A stretch of DNA of 64,000 nt from Streptomyces sp. NBC_01551 (GTDB taxonomy: Bacteria; Actinomycetota; Actinomycetes; Streptomycetales; Streptomycetaceae), in contig NZ_JAPEPX010000001.1 in NCBI RefSeq assembly GCF_026339935.1, positions 4,831,501 to 4,895,500 on the forward strand, read 5' to 3'. Every line of letters starts with the position of its first letter. Positions within the stretch are counted from its first letter, which is position 1. The notes under the pieces were generated by a model. That model searched no databases. It had not been told where the DNA came from and worked only from the letters and a program-made list of their open reading frames with translations. Both the position numbers and the translations under genes were made by a program. Shown piece after piece: positions 47,622 to 56,391 of this stretch.

Positions 47622-48221
47622 GTGAGCACGACACCACCTGTTCTCGCCGCAGAGCTGGCGCAGGCGTGGGCCGACATTCAGCGGTACCACCCCGAGCTGC
47701 CTGACCTTGCCGCGCCCGAGTCCCTGATCGGAGAGTCCTCGTCCGCCTGTGGCGCCGAGCTCTCCTTCGAGCGACTGCTGCACGAGGCAGTCCACGGCAT
47801 CGCCGCCGCCCGCGGAGTCCGAGACACCTCGCGCGCCGGCCGCTACCACAACCGCAGATTCCTCGCGATCGCCGAGGAGATGGGGCTGGACCACTCGGAA
47901 GAGCCGCACGCCAGCAGCGGCTTCTCGCTGGTCTCGCTCAGTCCCGAGGCGAAGAAGCGCTACCGCCCGACGATGGAGCGGCTCCAGCGCGCCCTCAAGG
48001 CCCATACGGTGGCCACCGCCGCCGACACCAAGCGCAGCTTCCGCGGCCCGGCCGCGCGGCACGGCTCGTCCGGCGGCGGGGTGCGGGTCAAGGCGGTCTG
48101 CGACTGCGGGCGCAACGTACGGGTCGTGCCTTCCGTGCTGGCCCAGGCGCCGATCGTGTGCGGCGGCTGCATGAAGCCGTTCCGCATCCCCGAGGTGGCC
48201 GTCTCGGCCGCCGCCTCCTGA
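47622..48221 (+). CDS. SprT-like zinc metalloprotein
   Basis: 199 residues. HEAVH at 54-58 is a zinc-peptidase HExxH motif, followed by RYHNRRFLAIAEEMGL, which resembles the HN/F segment of SprT proteins. The C-terminal part has a zinc-ribbon-like CDCG...CGGC. The central region is basic (KKRYRPTMERLQRALKAH). Family members in eukaryotes (SPRTN) cut DNA-protein crosslinks, but the bacterial role is unproven. The GTG at 47622 is preferred over in-frame upstream codons, which overlap the promoter candidate. No nearby partner. Confidence 0.72.
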   Translation: MSTTPPVLAAELAQAWADIQRYHPELPDLAAPESLIGESSSACGAELSFERLLHEAVHGIAAARGVRDTSRAGRYHNRRFLAIAEEMGLDHSEEPHASSGFSLVSLSPEAKKRYRPTMERLQRALKAHTVATAADTKRSFRGPAARHGSSGGGVRVKAVCDCGRNVRVVPSVLAQAPIVCGGCMKPFRIPEVAVSAAAS

Positions 48222-48496
48222 ACCCGGCCCCCGGGGCGGGGTCAGGGCGCGACGGACGGGTGGGCAGGCCAGGTGTGCTCCGGTGTGCTTGGCGTGCTCC
48301 CGCGCGCCCGCGGGCGCTGATCGCCGCTCCCCCGCGAGAAGCGCCACAGGCATGTGGCACAATGGCTAGCTGTACTCGACAGTCGCATAGGACCCCTCTC
48401 TCCTCCGGCTGACGCGTCCATCGGGCACCCGAGTACCGCAACCCCACGTGGCATCTCATGTGCCCAACCACGTCAAGTTCAGGAGACACCACTCCA

Positions 48497-48937
48497 GTGG
48501 CAGTCAAGATCAAGCTCAAGCGCCTCGGCAAGATTCGCCAGCCGCACTACCGCATCGTCGTCGCCGACGCCCGCACCCGCCGGGATGGTCGCGCGATCGA
48601 GGAGATCGGTATCTACCACCCGACCTACAACCCGTCGCGCATCGAGGTCAACGCCGAGCGTGCGCAGTACTGGCTGTCCGTCGGCGCCCAGCCCACCGAG
48701 GCTGTGCTCGCCATCCTGAAGCTGACCGGTGACTGGCAGGCCCACAAGGGTCTCCCCGCCCCCGCGCCGCTGCTGCAGCCGGCGACGAAGGAGAGCAAGC
48801 GTCGCTCCTTCGACGAGTTCGCCAAGGCCCTCGAGGGCATCGGCGAGACCAAGGGCGAGGCCATCACGCAGAAGGCGAAGAAGGCCGACAAGAAGGCGGA
48901 CGAGGCTGAGGCCGCCGCCGAGTCGACCGAGGCCTGA
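48497..48937 (+). CDS. rpsP: 30S ribosomal protein S16
   Basis: 146 residues, with the S16 core in the first 85 ([24 protein letters not shown]...[11 protein letters not shown]) and an actinobacterial Lys/Ala/Glu extension. The GTG at 48497 follows AGGAGACACC. It heads the rpsP-KH-rimM-trmD-rplS group. A CACAAT -10-like hexamer with an upstream TG is near 48358-48363. Confidence 0.97.
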   Translation: MAVKIKLKRLGKIRQPHYRIVVADARTRRDGRAIEEIGIYHPTYNPSRIEVNAERAQYWLSVGAQPTEAVLAILKLTGDWQAHKGLPAPAPLLQPATKESKRRSFDEFAKALEGIGETKGEAITQKAKKADKKADEAEAAAESTEA

Positions 48938-48939
48938 GC

Positions 48940-49179
48940 ATGCTCGAGGAGGCTCTTGAGCACCTCGTGAAGGGCATTGTGGACAACCCCGACGAAGTGC
49001 AGGTCGCCTCGCGCAACCTGCGCCGCGGACAGGTGCTCGAGGTCCGGGTTCACCCGGACGACCTCGGTAAGGTGATCGGTCGCAACGGCCGCACCGCACG
49101 TGCACTGCGTACCGTCGTGGGCGCCATCGGCGGCCGGGGGATCCGCGTCGACCTCGTCGACGTGGACCAGGTCCGCTGA
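48940..49179 (+). CDS. khpA: KH-domain RNA-binding protein (KhpA-like)
   Basis: 79 residues. A single type II KH domain with the [18 protein letters not shown] loop (GxxG) binds single-stranded RNA. In other Gram-positives KhpA pairs with KhpB (Jag) and affects division and sRNAs. It starts two bases after rpsP and is almost always in this position. Confidence 0.93.
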   Translation: MLEEALEHLVKGIVDNPDEVQVASRNLRRGQVLEVRVHPDDLGKVIGRNGRTARALRTVVGAIGGRGIRVDLVDVDQVR

Positions 49180-49204
49180 GACTTGGTTCATTTGAATCAC
49201 CGGC

Positions 49205-49242
49205 ACGGGCCGGGGAGGGCATTCGTGCCCACCCCGGCCCGT
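49205..49242 (+). terminator. Hairpin between the KH gene and rimM
   Basis: ACGGGCCGGGGAGGGC (49205-49220) pairs with the complement at 49227-49242 (15 of 16) around ATTCGT. It lies inside an otherwise continuous operon, so it may be an attenuator that sets different levels for S16/KH and RimM/TrmD. Confidence 0.6.
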
Positions 49243-49268
49243 CGTCGTCTGAACAGGAGAAACACACA

Positions 49269-49844
49269 GTGGAGCTGGTAGTCGCGCGGATCGGCCGCGC
49301 CCACGGGATCAAGGGTGAGGTCACCGTCGAGGTGCGGACCGACGAGCCGGAGCTGCGGCTCGGGCCCGGTGCCGTGCTCCTGACCGAACCGGCGTCGGCG
49401 GGTCCGCTGACCATCGAGACGGGCCGGGTGCACAGCGGAAGGCTGCTGCTCCGCTTCGAGGGCGTCAAGGACCGCACGGGCGCCGAGGCGCTGCGCAACA
49501 TCCTGCTGATCGCCGAGGTGGACCCCACCGAGCTGCCGGAGGAGGAGGACGAGTACTACGACCACCAGCTGATGGACCTGGACGTGGTACTGGAGGACGG
49601 CACCGAGATCGGCCGGATCACCGAGATCTCCCACCTCCCCTCGCAGGACCTCTTCATCGTCGAGCGGCCGGACGGCACCGAGGTGATGATCCCCTTCGTC
49701 GAGGAGATCGTCGCCGAGATCGACCTGGAGGAGCAGCGCTGCGTCATCACCCCGCCGCCCGGGCTGATCGACGACCGCGCGGAGGTCGTGTCCACGCGTG
49801 ACGACGGGGCCGAGGCCGAGGCCGGGGCCGAGGAAGAAGCCTGA
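49269..49844 (+). CDS. rimM: 16S rRNA processing protein RimM
   Basis: 191 residues. The N-terminal RimM domain ([18 protein letters not shown]) and C-terminal PRC barrel ([17 protein letters not shown]) are present. It assists 30S maturation and binds S19. GTG 49269 begins ELVVARI. The C-terminus is an acidic Ala/Glu tail. Its stop overlaps the trmD ATG (TGATG). Confidence 0.95.
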   Translation: MELVVARIGRAHGIKGEVTVEVRTDEPELRLGPGAVLLTEPASAGPLTIETGRVHSGRLLLRFEGVKDRTGAEALRNILLIAEVDPTELPEEEDEYYDHQLMDLDVVLEDGTEIGRITEISHLPSQDLFIVERPDGTEVMIPFVEEIVAEIDLEEQRCVITPPPGLIDDRAEVVSTRDDGAEAEAGAEEEA

Positions 49845-50665
49845 TGCGGCTCGACGTCGTCACGATCTTCCCCGAGTACCTGGAGCCGCTGAACGTCTCC
49901 CTCGTCGGCAAGGCGAGGGCCCGCGGCCAGCTCGACGTACACGTCCACGACCTGCGGGAATGGACGTACGACCGGCACAACACCGTCGACGACACCCCGT
50001 ACGGCGGCGGCCCCGGCATGGTCATGAAGACCGAGCCGTGGGGCGAGGCCCTCGACGCGGCGCTCGCCGACGGCTACGAGGCCGGCGCGCACGGGCCGGT
50101 CATGGTCGTCCCCACGCCCAGCGGCCGCCCGTTCACCCAGGAACTCGCCGTCGAGCTCTCCGAACGGCCCTGGCTGATCTTCACGCCGGCCCGCTACGAG
50201 GGCATCGACCGCCGCGTCATGGACGAGTACGCGACGCGGATGCCGGTGTACGAGGTCTCCATCGGCGATTACGTCCTGGCCGGCGGCGAGGCGGCCGTCC
50301 TGGTCGTCACCGAGGCCGTGGCCCGCCTGCTGCCCGGCGTCCTCGGCAACGCCGAATCGCACCGGGACGACTCCTTCGCGCCCGGCGAGATGGCGAACCT
50401 GCTGGAGGGGCCCGTCTTCACCAAGCCCCCGCAGTGGCGCGGGCGCGGCATCCCGGACGTGCTGCTCAGCGGGCACCACGGGAAGATCGCGCGCTGGCGC
50501 CGGGACGAGGCCTTCCGCCGGACGGCGCGCAACCGCCCCGACCTGATCGAGCGGTGCGAGGCCTCCGCCTTCGACAAGAAGGACCGCGAGATCCTGAGCC
50601 TGCTCGGCTGGACGCCCACGTCCGACGGCCGATTTTGGCGCAGGCCGCAGAGCGTGGAAGAATAG
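49844..50665 (+). CDS. trmD: tRNA (guanine37-N1)-methyltransferase
   Basis: 273 residues. The SPOUT trefoil-knot methyltransferase motifs [43 protein letters not shown] and the C-terminal [16 protein letters not shown] are intact. It makes m1G37 to keep the reading frame. The start is coupled to rimM. Confidence 0.97.
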   Translation: MRLDVVTIFPEYLEPLNVSLVGKARARGQLDVHVHDLREWTYDRHNTVDDTPYGGGPGMVMKTEPWGEALDAALADGYEAGAHGPVMVVPTPSGRPFTQELAVELSERPWLIFTPARYEGIDRRVMDEYATRMPVYEVSIGDYVLAGGEAAVLVVTEAVARLLPGVLGNAESHRDDSFAPGEMANLLEGPVFTKPPQWRGRGIPDVLLSGHHGKIARWRRDEAFRRTARNRPDLIERCEASAFDKKDREILSLLGWTPTSDGRFWRRPQSVEE

Positions 50666-50694
50666 GCGGCTGCTGTGTGCTCGCGTGCGCCCCT

Positions 50695-50771
50695 GCCACA
50701 GGGGGACCGTCGCCCGCCGAGTGACCCGGCTCCCGAATTCTCTCCGGAAACCCGCACCGGCGACCTGTGGC
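50695..50771 (+). promoter_or_regulatory. Long-range stem in the rplS leader
   Basis: GCCACAG (50695-50701) pairs with CTGTGGC (50765-50771), and GTCGCC (50709-50714) with GGCGAC (50759-50764), enclosing an inner hairpin region. It ends 27 bases before the rplS start. Autoregulatory L19 leaders are known in other phyla, so this is a candidate. Confidence 0.5.
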
Positions 50772-50798
50772 GTCGTGCGAAGAAAGCAGACGAACAAC

Positions 50799-51149
50799 AT
50801 GTCTCACCTGCTCGATGGCGTCAACGCCGCCTCGATCCGCTCCGACGTCCCGGCCTTCCGCCCGGGTGACACGATCAACGTGCACGTCCGCGTCATCGAG
50901 GGCAACCGCTCCCGTATCCAGCAGTTCAAGGGCGTTGTCATCCGTCGCCAGGGCTCTGGCGTCTCCGAGACCTTCACCGTTCGCAAGGTCTCCTTCAGCG
51001 TCGGCGTGGAGCGCACCTTCCCGGTGAACTCCCCGATCTTCGAGAAGATCGAGCTCGTCACCCGCGGTGACGTGCGTCGCGCCAAGCTGTACTTCCTCCG
51101 TGAGCTCCGCGGCAAGGCCGCGAAGATCAAGGAGAAGCGCGACCGCTGA
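50799..51149 (+). CDS. rplS: 50S ribosomal protein L19
   Basis: 116 residues ([20 protein letters not shown]...) with the L19 core [22 protein letters not shown] and [17 protein letters not shown]. It sits at the 30S-50S interface. A 133-base structured leader separates it from trmD. Confidence 0.97.
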   Translation: MSHLLDGVNAASIRSDVPAFRPGDTINVHVRVIEGNRSRIQQFKGVVIRRQGSGVSETFTVRKVSFSVGVERTFPVNSPIFEKIELVTRGDVRRAKLYFLRELRGKAAKIKEKRDR

Positions 51150-51193
51150 TCTCCTCTCCGGGTCCAGGGGGTGGCCGGATAGGCTCGCCCCCG

Positions 51194-51976
51194 ATGGACA
51201 CCGAAGCAGAGCTCACACGACGCGGCCACTCCTCTCCCGAGCAGGGGGAGGAGGGGCCGCGTTCTGCGTTCTCCGGGAGGACGCGCGTGCTGACCTGGCG
51301 GCGGGCCGGAGTGCTCGGTGTGGTCTGCACCGTCTTCCTGCTGCTGCTCAGCAACTTCGTCGTACAGCCCTTCCTGATCCCGAGCAGCTCGATGGAGCCG
51401 ACGCTGGGGGTCGGGGACCGGGTCCTGGTGAACAAGATGGCGTACCGTTTCGGCGACCAGCCGAAGCGCGGGGACGTGGTCGTCTTCGACGGCACGGGCT
51501 CCTTCGTACAGGAGCACGCGGGGGCCGGAGACAACCCGGTCGGTGAGGCCCTGCAGGGCGCCGGCTCGGCGCTCGGGCTCGCGGAACCCTCCGACACCGA
51601 CTTCGTGAAGCGGGTCGTGGGCGTGGGAGGCGATGACGTGGTGTGCTGTGACGCCGACGGGCGGATCAAGGTCAACGGGGTTCCGCTCGACGAGCCGTAC
51701 CTGTACCCCGGTGACGTTCCCTCGAAGGCCCCCTTCCGGATCGTGGTGCCGCTGGGGACCCTCTGGGTCATGGGTGATCACCGTTCCCACTCGCGGGACT
51801 CCAGGGACCACTTGGGCTCTCCTGGCGGGGGGATGGTGCCGGTGGAGAAGGTGATCGGGCGGGCCGACTGGATCGGCTGGCCGGTGTCGCGCTGGGGCAC
51901 GGTGGGTTCGGGTTCGGGTTCGGGTGCGGGCTCCGGTTCCGGTTCCGGAGCGACCGTCGGTGGCGGTCATGGGTAG
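51194..51976 (+). CDS. Type I signal peptidase, first of four (SipW position)
   Basis: 260 residues. After a cytoplasmic N-terminus, one membrane segment (VLGVVCTVFLLLLSNFVVQ) leads into the catalytic domain: Ser66 in IPSSSMEPTL, Lys139 in FVKRVVGVGGD, and GDHRSHSRDSR. There is no C-terminal membrane anchor; instead the protein ends in a Gly/Ser repeat (GSGSGSGAGSGSG). Streptomyces lividans has four clustered peptidases sipW-X-Y-Z in this place. It removes signal peptides of secreted proteins outside the membrane. It overlaps the next peptidase by eight bases. Confidence 0.93.
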   Translation: MDTEAELTRRGHSSPEQGEEGPRSAFSGRTRVLTWRRAGVLGVVCTVFLLLLSNFVVQPFLIPSSSMEPTLGVGDRVLVNKMAYRFGDQPKRGDVVVFDGTGSFVQEHAGAGDNPVGEALQGAGSALGLAEPSDTDFVKRVVGVGGDDVVCCDADGRIKVNGVPLDEPYLYPGDVPSKAPFRIVVPLGTLWVMGDHRSHSRDSRDHLGSPGGGMVPVEKVIGRADWIGWPVSRWGTVGSGSGSGAGSGSGSGATVGGGHG

Positions 51977-53057
51977 CCGGGGCCGGCCCAGGGGCGGGCG
52001 GGAGCCGGAGCCCCGGCCCGAGCCTGGGCCCGCGGCTCGGCCCGAACCCCGGCGCGCGCCCGAGTTCTGGCGCGCCCCCGAGACTCCGGGCGGGCCCGCG
52101 CCTCGGCCGGAGCCCGCGCCGGAGCCGGAGTACCGGCCTGAGCGGGAGCCGGAGTACCGGCCTGCGCCGGAGCCGGAGTACCGGCCGGAGGCGGAGTTCA
52201 GCCCGGAGCCGGAGTACCGGCCGGAGCCCGAGCGTGAGCCCCGGCCGCGGCGCGGGGCCAAGCAGGAACCTCCGGTGGCGGAGGGCGGCCGCGCCGAGCG
52301 GCGCCGGCTGGCACGCCGGGTCAAGCGGCGCCGCCGCACCCGCCGGGCGGGCGAACTCCCGCTGCTGGTCGTCGTGGCGCTGTGCATTGCCCTGGTCCTC
52401 AAGACCTTCCTGGTGCAGGCCTTCTTCATCCCCTCCGGTTCGATGGAGCAGACGATCCGGATCGGCGACCGGGTACTCGTGGACAAGCTGACCCCGTGGT
52501 TCGGCTCCAAGGTCGAGCGGGGCGACGTCGTCGTGTTCAAGGACCCCGGCGGCTGGCTCAAGGGCGAGGCCGCCCGGCCGGCCCCCGACCCGGTCGGGAT
52601 CAAGCAGATCAAGCAGACCCTGACCTTCATCGGACTGCTGCCCTCCGCCGACGAGCAGGATCTGATCAAGCGGGTCATCGGCGTCGGCGGGGACACCGTC
52701 AAGTGCTGCGACGCGCGCGGCCGGGTCACCGTCAACGGGTCGCCGCTCGAAGAGCCGTACGTGAACCCCGGCAACACCCCCTCGGACATCCGCTTCGAGG
52801 TGACGGTGCCGAAGGGGCGGCTGTTCGTGATGGGTGATCACCGTGCCAATTCGGCCGATTCCCGCTACCACCTCGACGAGGCCTTCGAAGGCACCATCGA
52901 CGAGCAGGGAGTGGTCGGGGAGGCGGTGGTGATCGCCTGGCCGTTCGGGCACTGGGCCAAGCTGGAGACGCCGGCCACCTTCCGCATGGTGCCGGATCAG
53001 GCACGGACCGGACGGCGCGGCCCTGGCAGGCGCCGTAGGAGCGCACGGTTCGCATAG
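51969..53057 (+). CDS. Type I signal peptidase, second of four, with a repetitive N-terminal extension
   Basis: 362 residues, longer than usual. The first about 115 residues are an Arg/Glu/Pro-rich repeat of EPEYRPE units, followed by a basic stretch and the membrane segment LPLLVVVALCIALVLKTFLVQ. The catalytic Ser158 (IPSGSMEQT), Lys234 (DLIKRVIGVGGD) and GDHRANSADSRYH are intact. The C-terminus is basic with no second anchor. The ATG at 51969 overlaps the previous stop. The cytoplasmic repeat is probably a recent expansion. Confidence 0.92.
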   Translation: MGSRGRPRGGREPEPRPEPGPAARPEPRRAPEFWRAPETPGGPAPRPEPAPEPEYRPEREPEYRPAPEPEYRPEAEFSPEPEYRPEPEREPRPRRGAKQEPPVAEGGRAERRRLARRVKRRRRTRRAGELPLLVVVALCIALVLKTFLVQAFFIPSGSMEQTIRIGDRVLVDKLTPWFGSKVERGDVVVFKDPGGWLKGEAARPAPDPVGIKQIKQTLTFIGLLPSADEQDLIKRVIGVGGDTVKCCDARGRVTVNGSPLEEPYVNPGNTPSDIRFEVTVPKGRLFVMGDHRANSADSRYHLDEAFEGTIDEQGVVGEAVVIAWPFGHWAKLETPATFRMVPDQARTGRRGPGRRRRSARFA

Positions 53058-53163
53058 TGTGTCCTCGGTCTCCCGAGCCCTAGGGAACTCCCGCTCGTTA
53101 AGGGAGGGGAGGGCCCGTGTCCGATCCGGACCGGGCGGCGATTTTCCAAATGAAGGAGTGGAT

Positions 53164-54075
53164 GTGGGGGATGTGGCGGTAGGCGCACGATCCGGACGCG
53201 ACGAAGGCGAGGAGCGGCCGGACGATGCCGTCGAGCGCGACGCCGAGGAGCAGGAGGGCGAGGACGAGGCACGTCCGCACCGTTCCTTCTGGAAGGAGCT
53301 CCCGCTCCTCATCGGTATCGCACTGCTGCTGGCCCTGCTGATCAAGACGTTCCTGGTCCAGGCGTTCTCGATCCCCTCGGAGTCGATGCAGGACACCCTG
53401 CAGAAGGGCGACCGGGTCCTGGTCGACAAGCTGACCCCGTGGTTCGGATCTGAGCCGGAGCGCGGCGAGGTCGTCGTCTTCCACGACCCGGCCGGCTGGC
53501 TGGACGGGGAGCCCACCCCGCAGCCCAACTTCGCGCAGCAGATCCTCAGCAAGATCGGCCTGATGCCGTCGGCCGACGAGAAGGACCTGATCAAGCGGAC
53601 CATCGCCATCGGCGGGGACACGGTCGAGTGCAAGAAGGGGGGACCGGTCGTCGTCAACGGCAAGGAGCTGGACGAGCCGTACATCTACCCCGGCAACACC
53701 CCTTGCGACGACGCCCCGTTCGGGCCGATCACGGTGCCCAAGGGCAAGATCTGGGTGATGGGCGACCACCGCCAGAACTCCCAGGACTCCCGCTACCACA
53801 TGCAGGACAAGAACCAGGGCTTCGTGCCGGTCGACAAGGTCGTCGGCCGGGCCGTCGTCGTCGCGTGGCCGCTCACCCGCTGGTCCACCCTGCCGGTGCC
53901 GGACACCTTCGACCAGCCGGGCATCGGCGACCAGAAGAAGGCGGGTGCGCTGGGCCTCGGCGCCGCCGGTCTGGCTCCGGTCGGGCTCGGCCCGGCCGCA
54001 CTCGGAGTGACCGGCGTGGTGCCGCTCGTGATGTGGCGCAGGCGGAGGCTGACCCGGGGCCGTACCGCCGGGTAG
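53164..54075 (+). CDS. Type I signal peptidase, third of four
   Basis: 303 residues from GTG 53164, six bases after AAGGAG; earlier GTGs (53158, 53059) are less well placed. It has an acidic N-terminus, the membrane segment LPLLIGIALLLALLIKTFLVQ, catalytic Ser74 (IPSESMQDT), Lys144 (DLIKRTIAIGGD) and GDHRQNSQDSRYH. A weakly hydrophobic C-terminal stretch (LGLGAAGLAPVGLGPAALGV) followed by RRRRL may be a second anchor, as in several streptomycete Sip proteins. Confidence 0.93.
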   Translation: MGDVAVGARSGRDEGEERPDDAVERDAEEQEGEDEARPHRSFWKELPLLIGIALLLALLIKTFLVQAFSIPSESMQDTLQKGDRVLVDKLTPWFGSEPERGEVVVFHDPAGWLDGEPTPQPNFAQQILSKIGLMPSADEKDLIKRTIAIGGDTVECKKGGPVVVNGKELDEPYIYPGNTPCDDAPFGPITVPKGKIWVMGDHRQNSQDSRYHMQDKNQGFVPVDKVVGRAVVVAWPLTRWSTLPVPDTFDQPGIGDQKKAGALGLGAAGLAPVGLGPAALGVTGVVPLVMWRRRRLTRGRTAG

Positions 54076-54116
54076 GGTGCCGCCCAGGTCGACGGTCCGG
54101 GTATGGGGGCGCTGCA

Positions 54117-54992
54117 ATGGGCGGAACACAAGCGATACGCGCGCAGAAGGATGGCCGCGGCGGCCTCGGCAATGTGCTGTCGGGGATCGCCGTGGCCATC
54201 GGCTTTGCGCTCTTCCTGGGCGGTTTCATCTGGGGGGCGGTCGCGTACCAGCCCTACACGGTGCCGACCGACTCGATGATGCCGACGGTGAACCCCGGGG
54301 ACCGGGTGCTGGCGCAGCGCATCGACGGCGCCGAGGTGCGCCGGGGCGACGTGGTCATCTTCAATGACTCCATGTGGAGTGACTCGCCCATGGTCAAGCG
54401 GGTCGTCGGCATCGGCGGCGACACCGTCAAGTGCTGCGGCCAGGGCGGCAGGCTCACGGTGAACGGCAAGGAACTCGACGAGCCGTACGTCGAGCGGCCC
54501 AAGGCGGGCGGGGCGGGCTCCTTCGACCAGTCCTCGGGCACGGCCGGCACGACCGGCACGACCGGCGCGACCGGTGCCGGCGGCGCGTCGAGTGCGCCCG
54601 GGGCCCCGGACGCGACGGGTGCGGTGCCGGGCGTGGCGTCCGACACCCCCTTCGAGGTGACCGTGCCGGAGGGCAACCTCTTCCTGCTGGGCGACCGGCG
54701 GTCGGTCTCGATCGACTCCCGGGCGCACCTCCAGGAGGCGGGGAAGGGGACCGTGCCCCGGTCCGCGGTCAGTGCCCGCGTCGACGCCCTGGCCTGGCCC
54801 TCGATGAAGATGGTGAGCCGGCCGAAGACCTACGCGGCGCTGCCCGGCGGCATCTCGCGGCCCGGGCCGCTGAGGCTGCAGGCGGCCGCGGTGCTGGCCG
54901 GCGCCGTCCTGGTGGTGCTCGGGGCCGCGTACGGGCCGCTCGTACGGGTTCGCGGGCGCGCGCGGCGGCGGGAGCCGGCCGGTGTCAGCTGA
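54117..54992 (+). CDS. Type I signal peptidase, fourth of four, with a collagen-like loop
   Basis: 291 residues. The first membrane segment is VLSGIAVAIGFALFLGGFIW. Catalytic Ser53 (VPTDSMMPT) and Lys94 (MVKRVVGIGGD) are followed by GDRRSVSIDSR. Residues about 130-178 are a Gly-Thr-rich, collagen-like insertion (GTTGTTGATGAGG...) not in the other three. A clear C-terminal anchor (LQAAAVLAGAVLVVLGAAYG) is present. This matches the SipZ position. It overlaps the Nudix gene by 11 bases. Confidence 0.92.
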   Translation: MGGTQAIRAQKDGRGGLGNVLSGIAVAIGFALFLGGFIWGAVAYQPYTVPTDSMMPTVNPGDRVLAQRIDGAEVRRGDVVIFNDSMWSDSPMVKRVVGIGGDTVKCCGQGGRLTVNGKELDEPYVERPKAGGAGSFDQSSGTAGTTGTTGATGAGGASSAPGAPDATGAVPGVASDTPFEVTVPEGNLFLLGDRRSVSIDSRAHLQEAGKGTVPRSAVSARVDALAWPSMKMVSRPKTYAALPGGISRPGPLRLQAAAVLAGAVLVVLGAAYGPLVRVRGRARRREPAGVS

Positions 54993-55491
54993 CCCGGCTG
55001 CGGCCCCCCGCAGGGTGTCCCGGGTGATCCTGCTGGACCCCGAGGACCGCATCCTGCTGCTGCACGGCTTCGAACCGGACGACCCGGCCGACAGCTGGTG
55101 GTTCACCCCGGGCGGCGGGCTGGAGGGCGCGGAGACCCGCGAGGAGGCCGCGCTGCGGGAGCTGGCCGAGGAAACCGGGATCACGGACGTGGAGCTGGGG
55201 CCGGTGCTGTGGCACCGGTACTGCTCCTTCCCCTTCGACGGGCGGCGCTGGGAGCAGGACGAGTGGTACTTCCTCGCCCGGACCGGGACCGTCCGGGCCG
55301 AGACGGGGCTGGGCGGCGGGCTCACCGAGCTGGAGCGGCGCAGCGTGACCGGGGCCAGGTGGTGGACCTCCGAAGAACTTCTCGCGGCCCATGAGACGGT
55401 GTACCCGACCAGACTCGCCGGACTGCTCCGGACGCTGCTCGACGACGGTCCCCCGGCTGTGCCGGTGGTCCTCGCCCCGGAAATCGTTTAG
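54982..55491 (+). CDS. Nudix hydrolase
   Basis: 169 residues. The Nudix box GGGLEGAETREEAALRELAEETGI is complete, so a nucleoside-diphosphate-linked substrate is hydrolysed with Mg2+. MutT-like cleaning of oxidised nucleotides is possible, but the substrate cannot be told. GTG 54982 lies inside the end of the fourth signal peptidase gene, so translation is coupled. In mycobacteria the rnhB gene lies near this place; none is seen here. Confidence 0.9.
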   Translation: MSADPAAAPRRVSRVILLDPEDRILLLHGFEPDDPADSWWFTPGGGLEGAETREEAALRELAEETGITDVELGPVLWHRYCSFPFDGRRWEQDEWYFLARTGTVRAETGLGGGLTELERRSVTGARWWTSEELLAAHETVYPTRLAGLLRTLLDDGPPAVPVVLAPEIV

Positions 55492-55546
55492 GGGCGTGGG
55501 GCCCTGGCGCACAATAGGGGGACGCACGGCTGAAGGGGAACATGCC

Positions 55547-55855
55547 ATGAGTGCCGAGGACCTCGAGAAGTACGAGACCGAGATGGAGCTGAAGCTCTAT
55601 CGCGAGTACCGCGACGTCGTCGGGCTGTTCAAGTATGTGATCGAGACCGAACGCCGTTTCTACCTCACCAACGACTACGAGATGCAGGTGCACTCGGTCC
55701 AGGGCGAGGTGTTTTTCGAGGTCTCGATGGCCGACGCGTGGGTCTGGGACATGTACCGGCCGGCCCGGTTCGTGAAGCAGGTGCGGGTGCTGACCTTCAA
55801 GGACGTGAACATCGAGGAGCTCAACAAGAGCGATCTCGAACTTCCGGGCAGCTGA
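55547..55855 (+). CDS. DUF2469 protein
   Basis: 102 residues (MSAEDLEKYETEMELKLYRE...), acidic and with many aromatic residues (YVIETERRFYLTNDYEM, ADAWVWDMYRPARFV). It is a small family restricted to actinobacteria and always near rplS/yraN. The function is unknown and no motif suggests catalysis. ATG 55547 is behind GAAGGGG. Confidence 0.92.
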   Translation: MSAEDLEKYETEMELKLYREYRDVVGLFKYVIETERRFYLTNDYEMQVHSVQGEVFFEVSMADAWVWDMYRPARFVKQVRVLTFKDVNIEELNKSDLELPGS

Positions 55856-55959
55856 TTCACCCGCCGGGGTGACGGGGTTGTCCACAACCGCCTGGTTGTC
55901 CACCAAGATCCACAAGGTGGGCGGGGACGCGGGATCGTCGGTGCCGGAGGTGGTGCCGG

Positions 55960-56391
55960 ATGAACGCGAAGGGCGTGGCACAGCAGGGACCGGCCCGGCA
56001 GGGACCGACACAGCAGGGCGCGGCCCGGCAGGCGTTGGCGCAGCGGGCCTTGGGGCGGTACGGCGAGGAGCTGGCGGCTCGGAGGCTGACCGAGGCCGGC
56101 ATGACCGTCATCGCGCGGAACTGGCGGTGCCGGAGCGGGGAGATCGACATCGTCGCGCGGGACGGGGACGCCCTCGTCGTGTGCGAGGTGAAGACCCGTA
56201 GGGAGGGCGAGTTCGAGCACCCCATGGCCGCCGTCCGGCCCGGCAAGGCCGAGCGGTTACGGCGGCTGGCCGGGCGCTGGCTCGCCGACCACGGGGGACC
56301 ACCCCCGGGCGGCGTGCGCATCGACCTCGTCGGAATCCTGCTGCCCCGGCGCGGTGCGCCCGTGGTGGAACACGTCAGGGGGGTGGCCTGA
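55960..56391 (+). CDS. yraN: UPF0102 (YraN) nuclease-fold protein with a TTA codon
   Basis: 143 residues. After a Gln/Ala-rich N-terminus, the PD-(D/E)XK-like core is visible: [26 protein letters not shown] and [10 protein letters not shown] (EIDI and EVK carry the acidic and lysine positions). Codon 100 (56257-56259, in ERLRRLAG) is TTA, the rare leucine codon read by the bldA tRNA, and the only in-frame TTA found in this window. Its stop overlaps comM (TGATG), so the downstream comM-dprA pair may feel the same control. Confidence 0.9.
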   Translation: MNAKGVAQQGPARQGPTQQGAARQALAQRALGRYGEELAARRLTEAGMTVIARNWRCRSGEIDIVARDGDALVVCEVKTRREGEFEHPMAAVRPGKAERLRRLAGRWLADHGGPPPGGVRIDLVGILLPRRGAPVVEHVRGVA

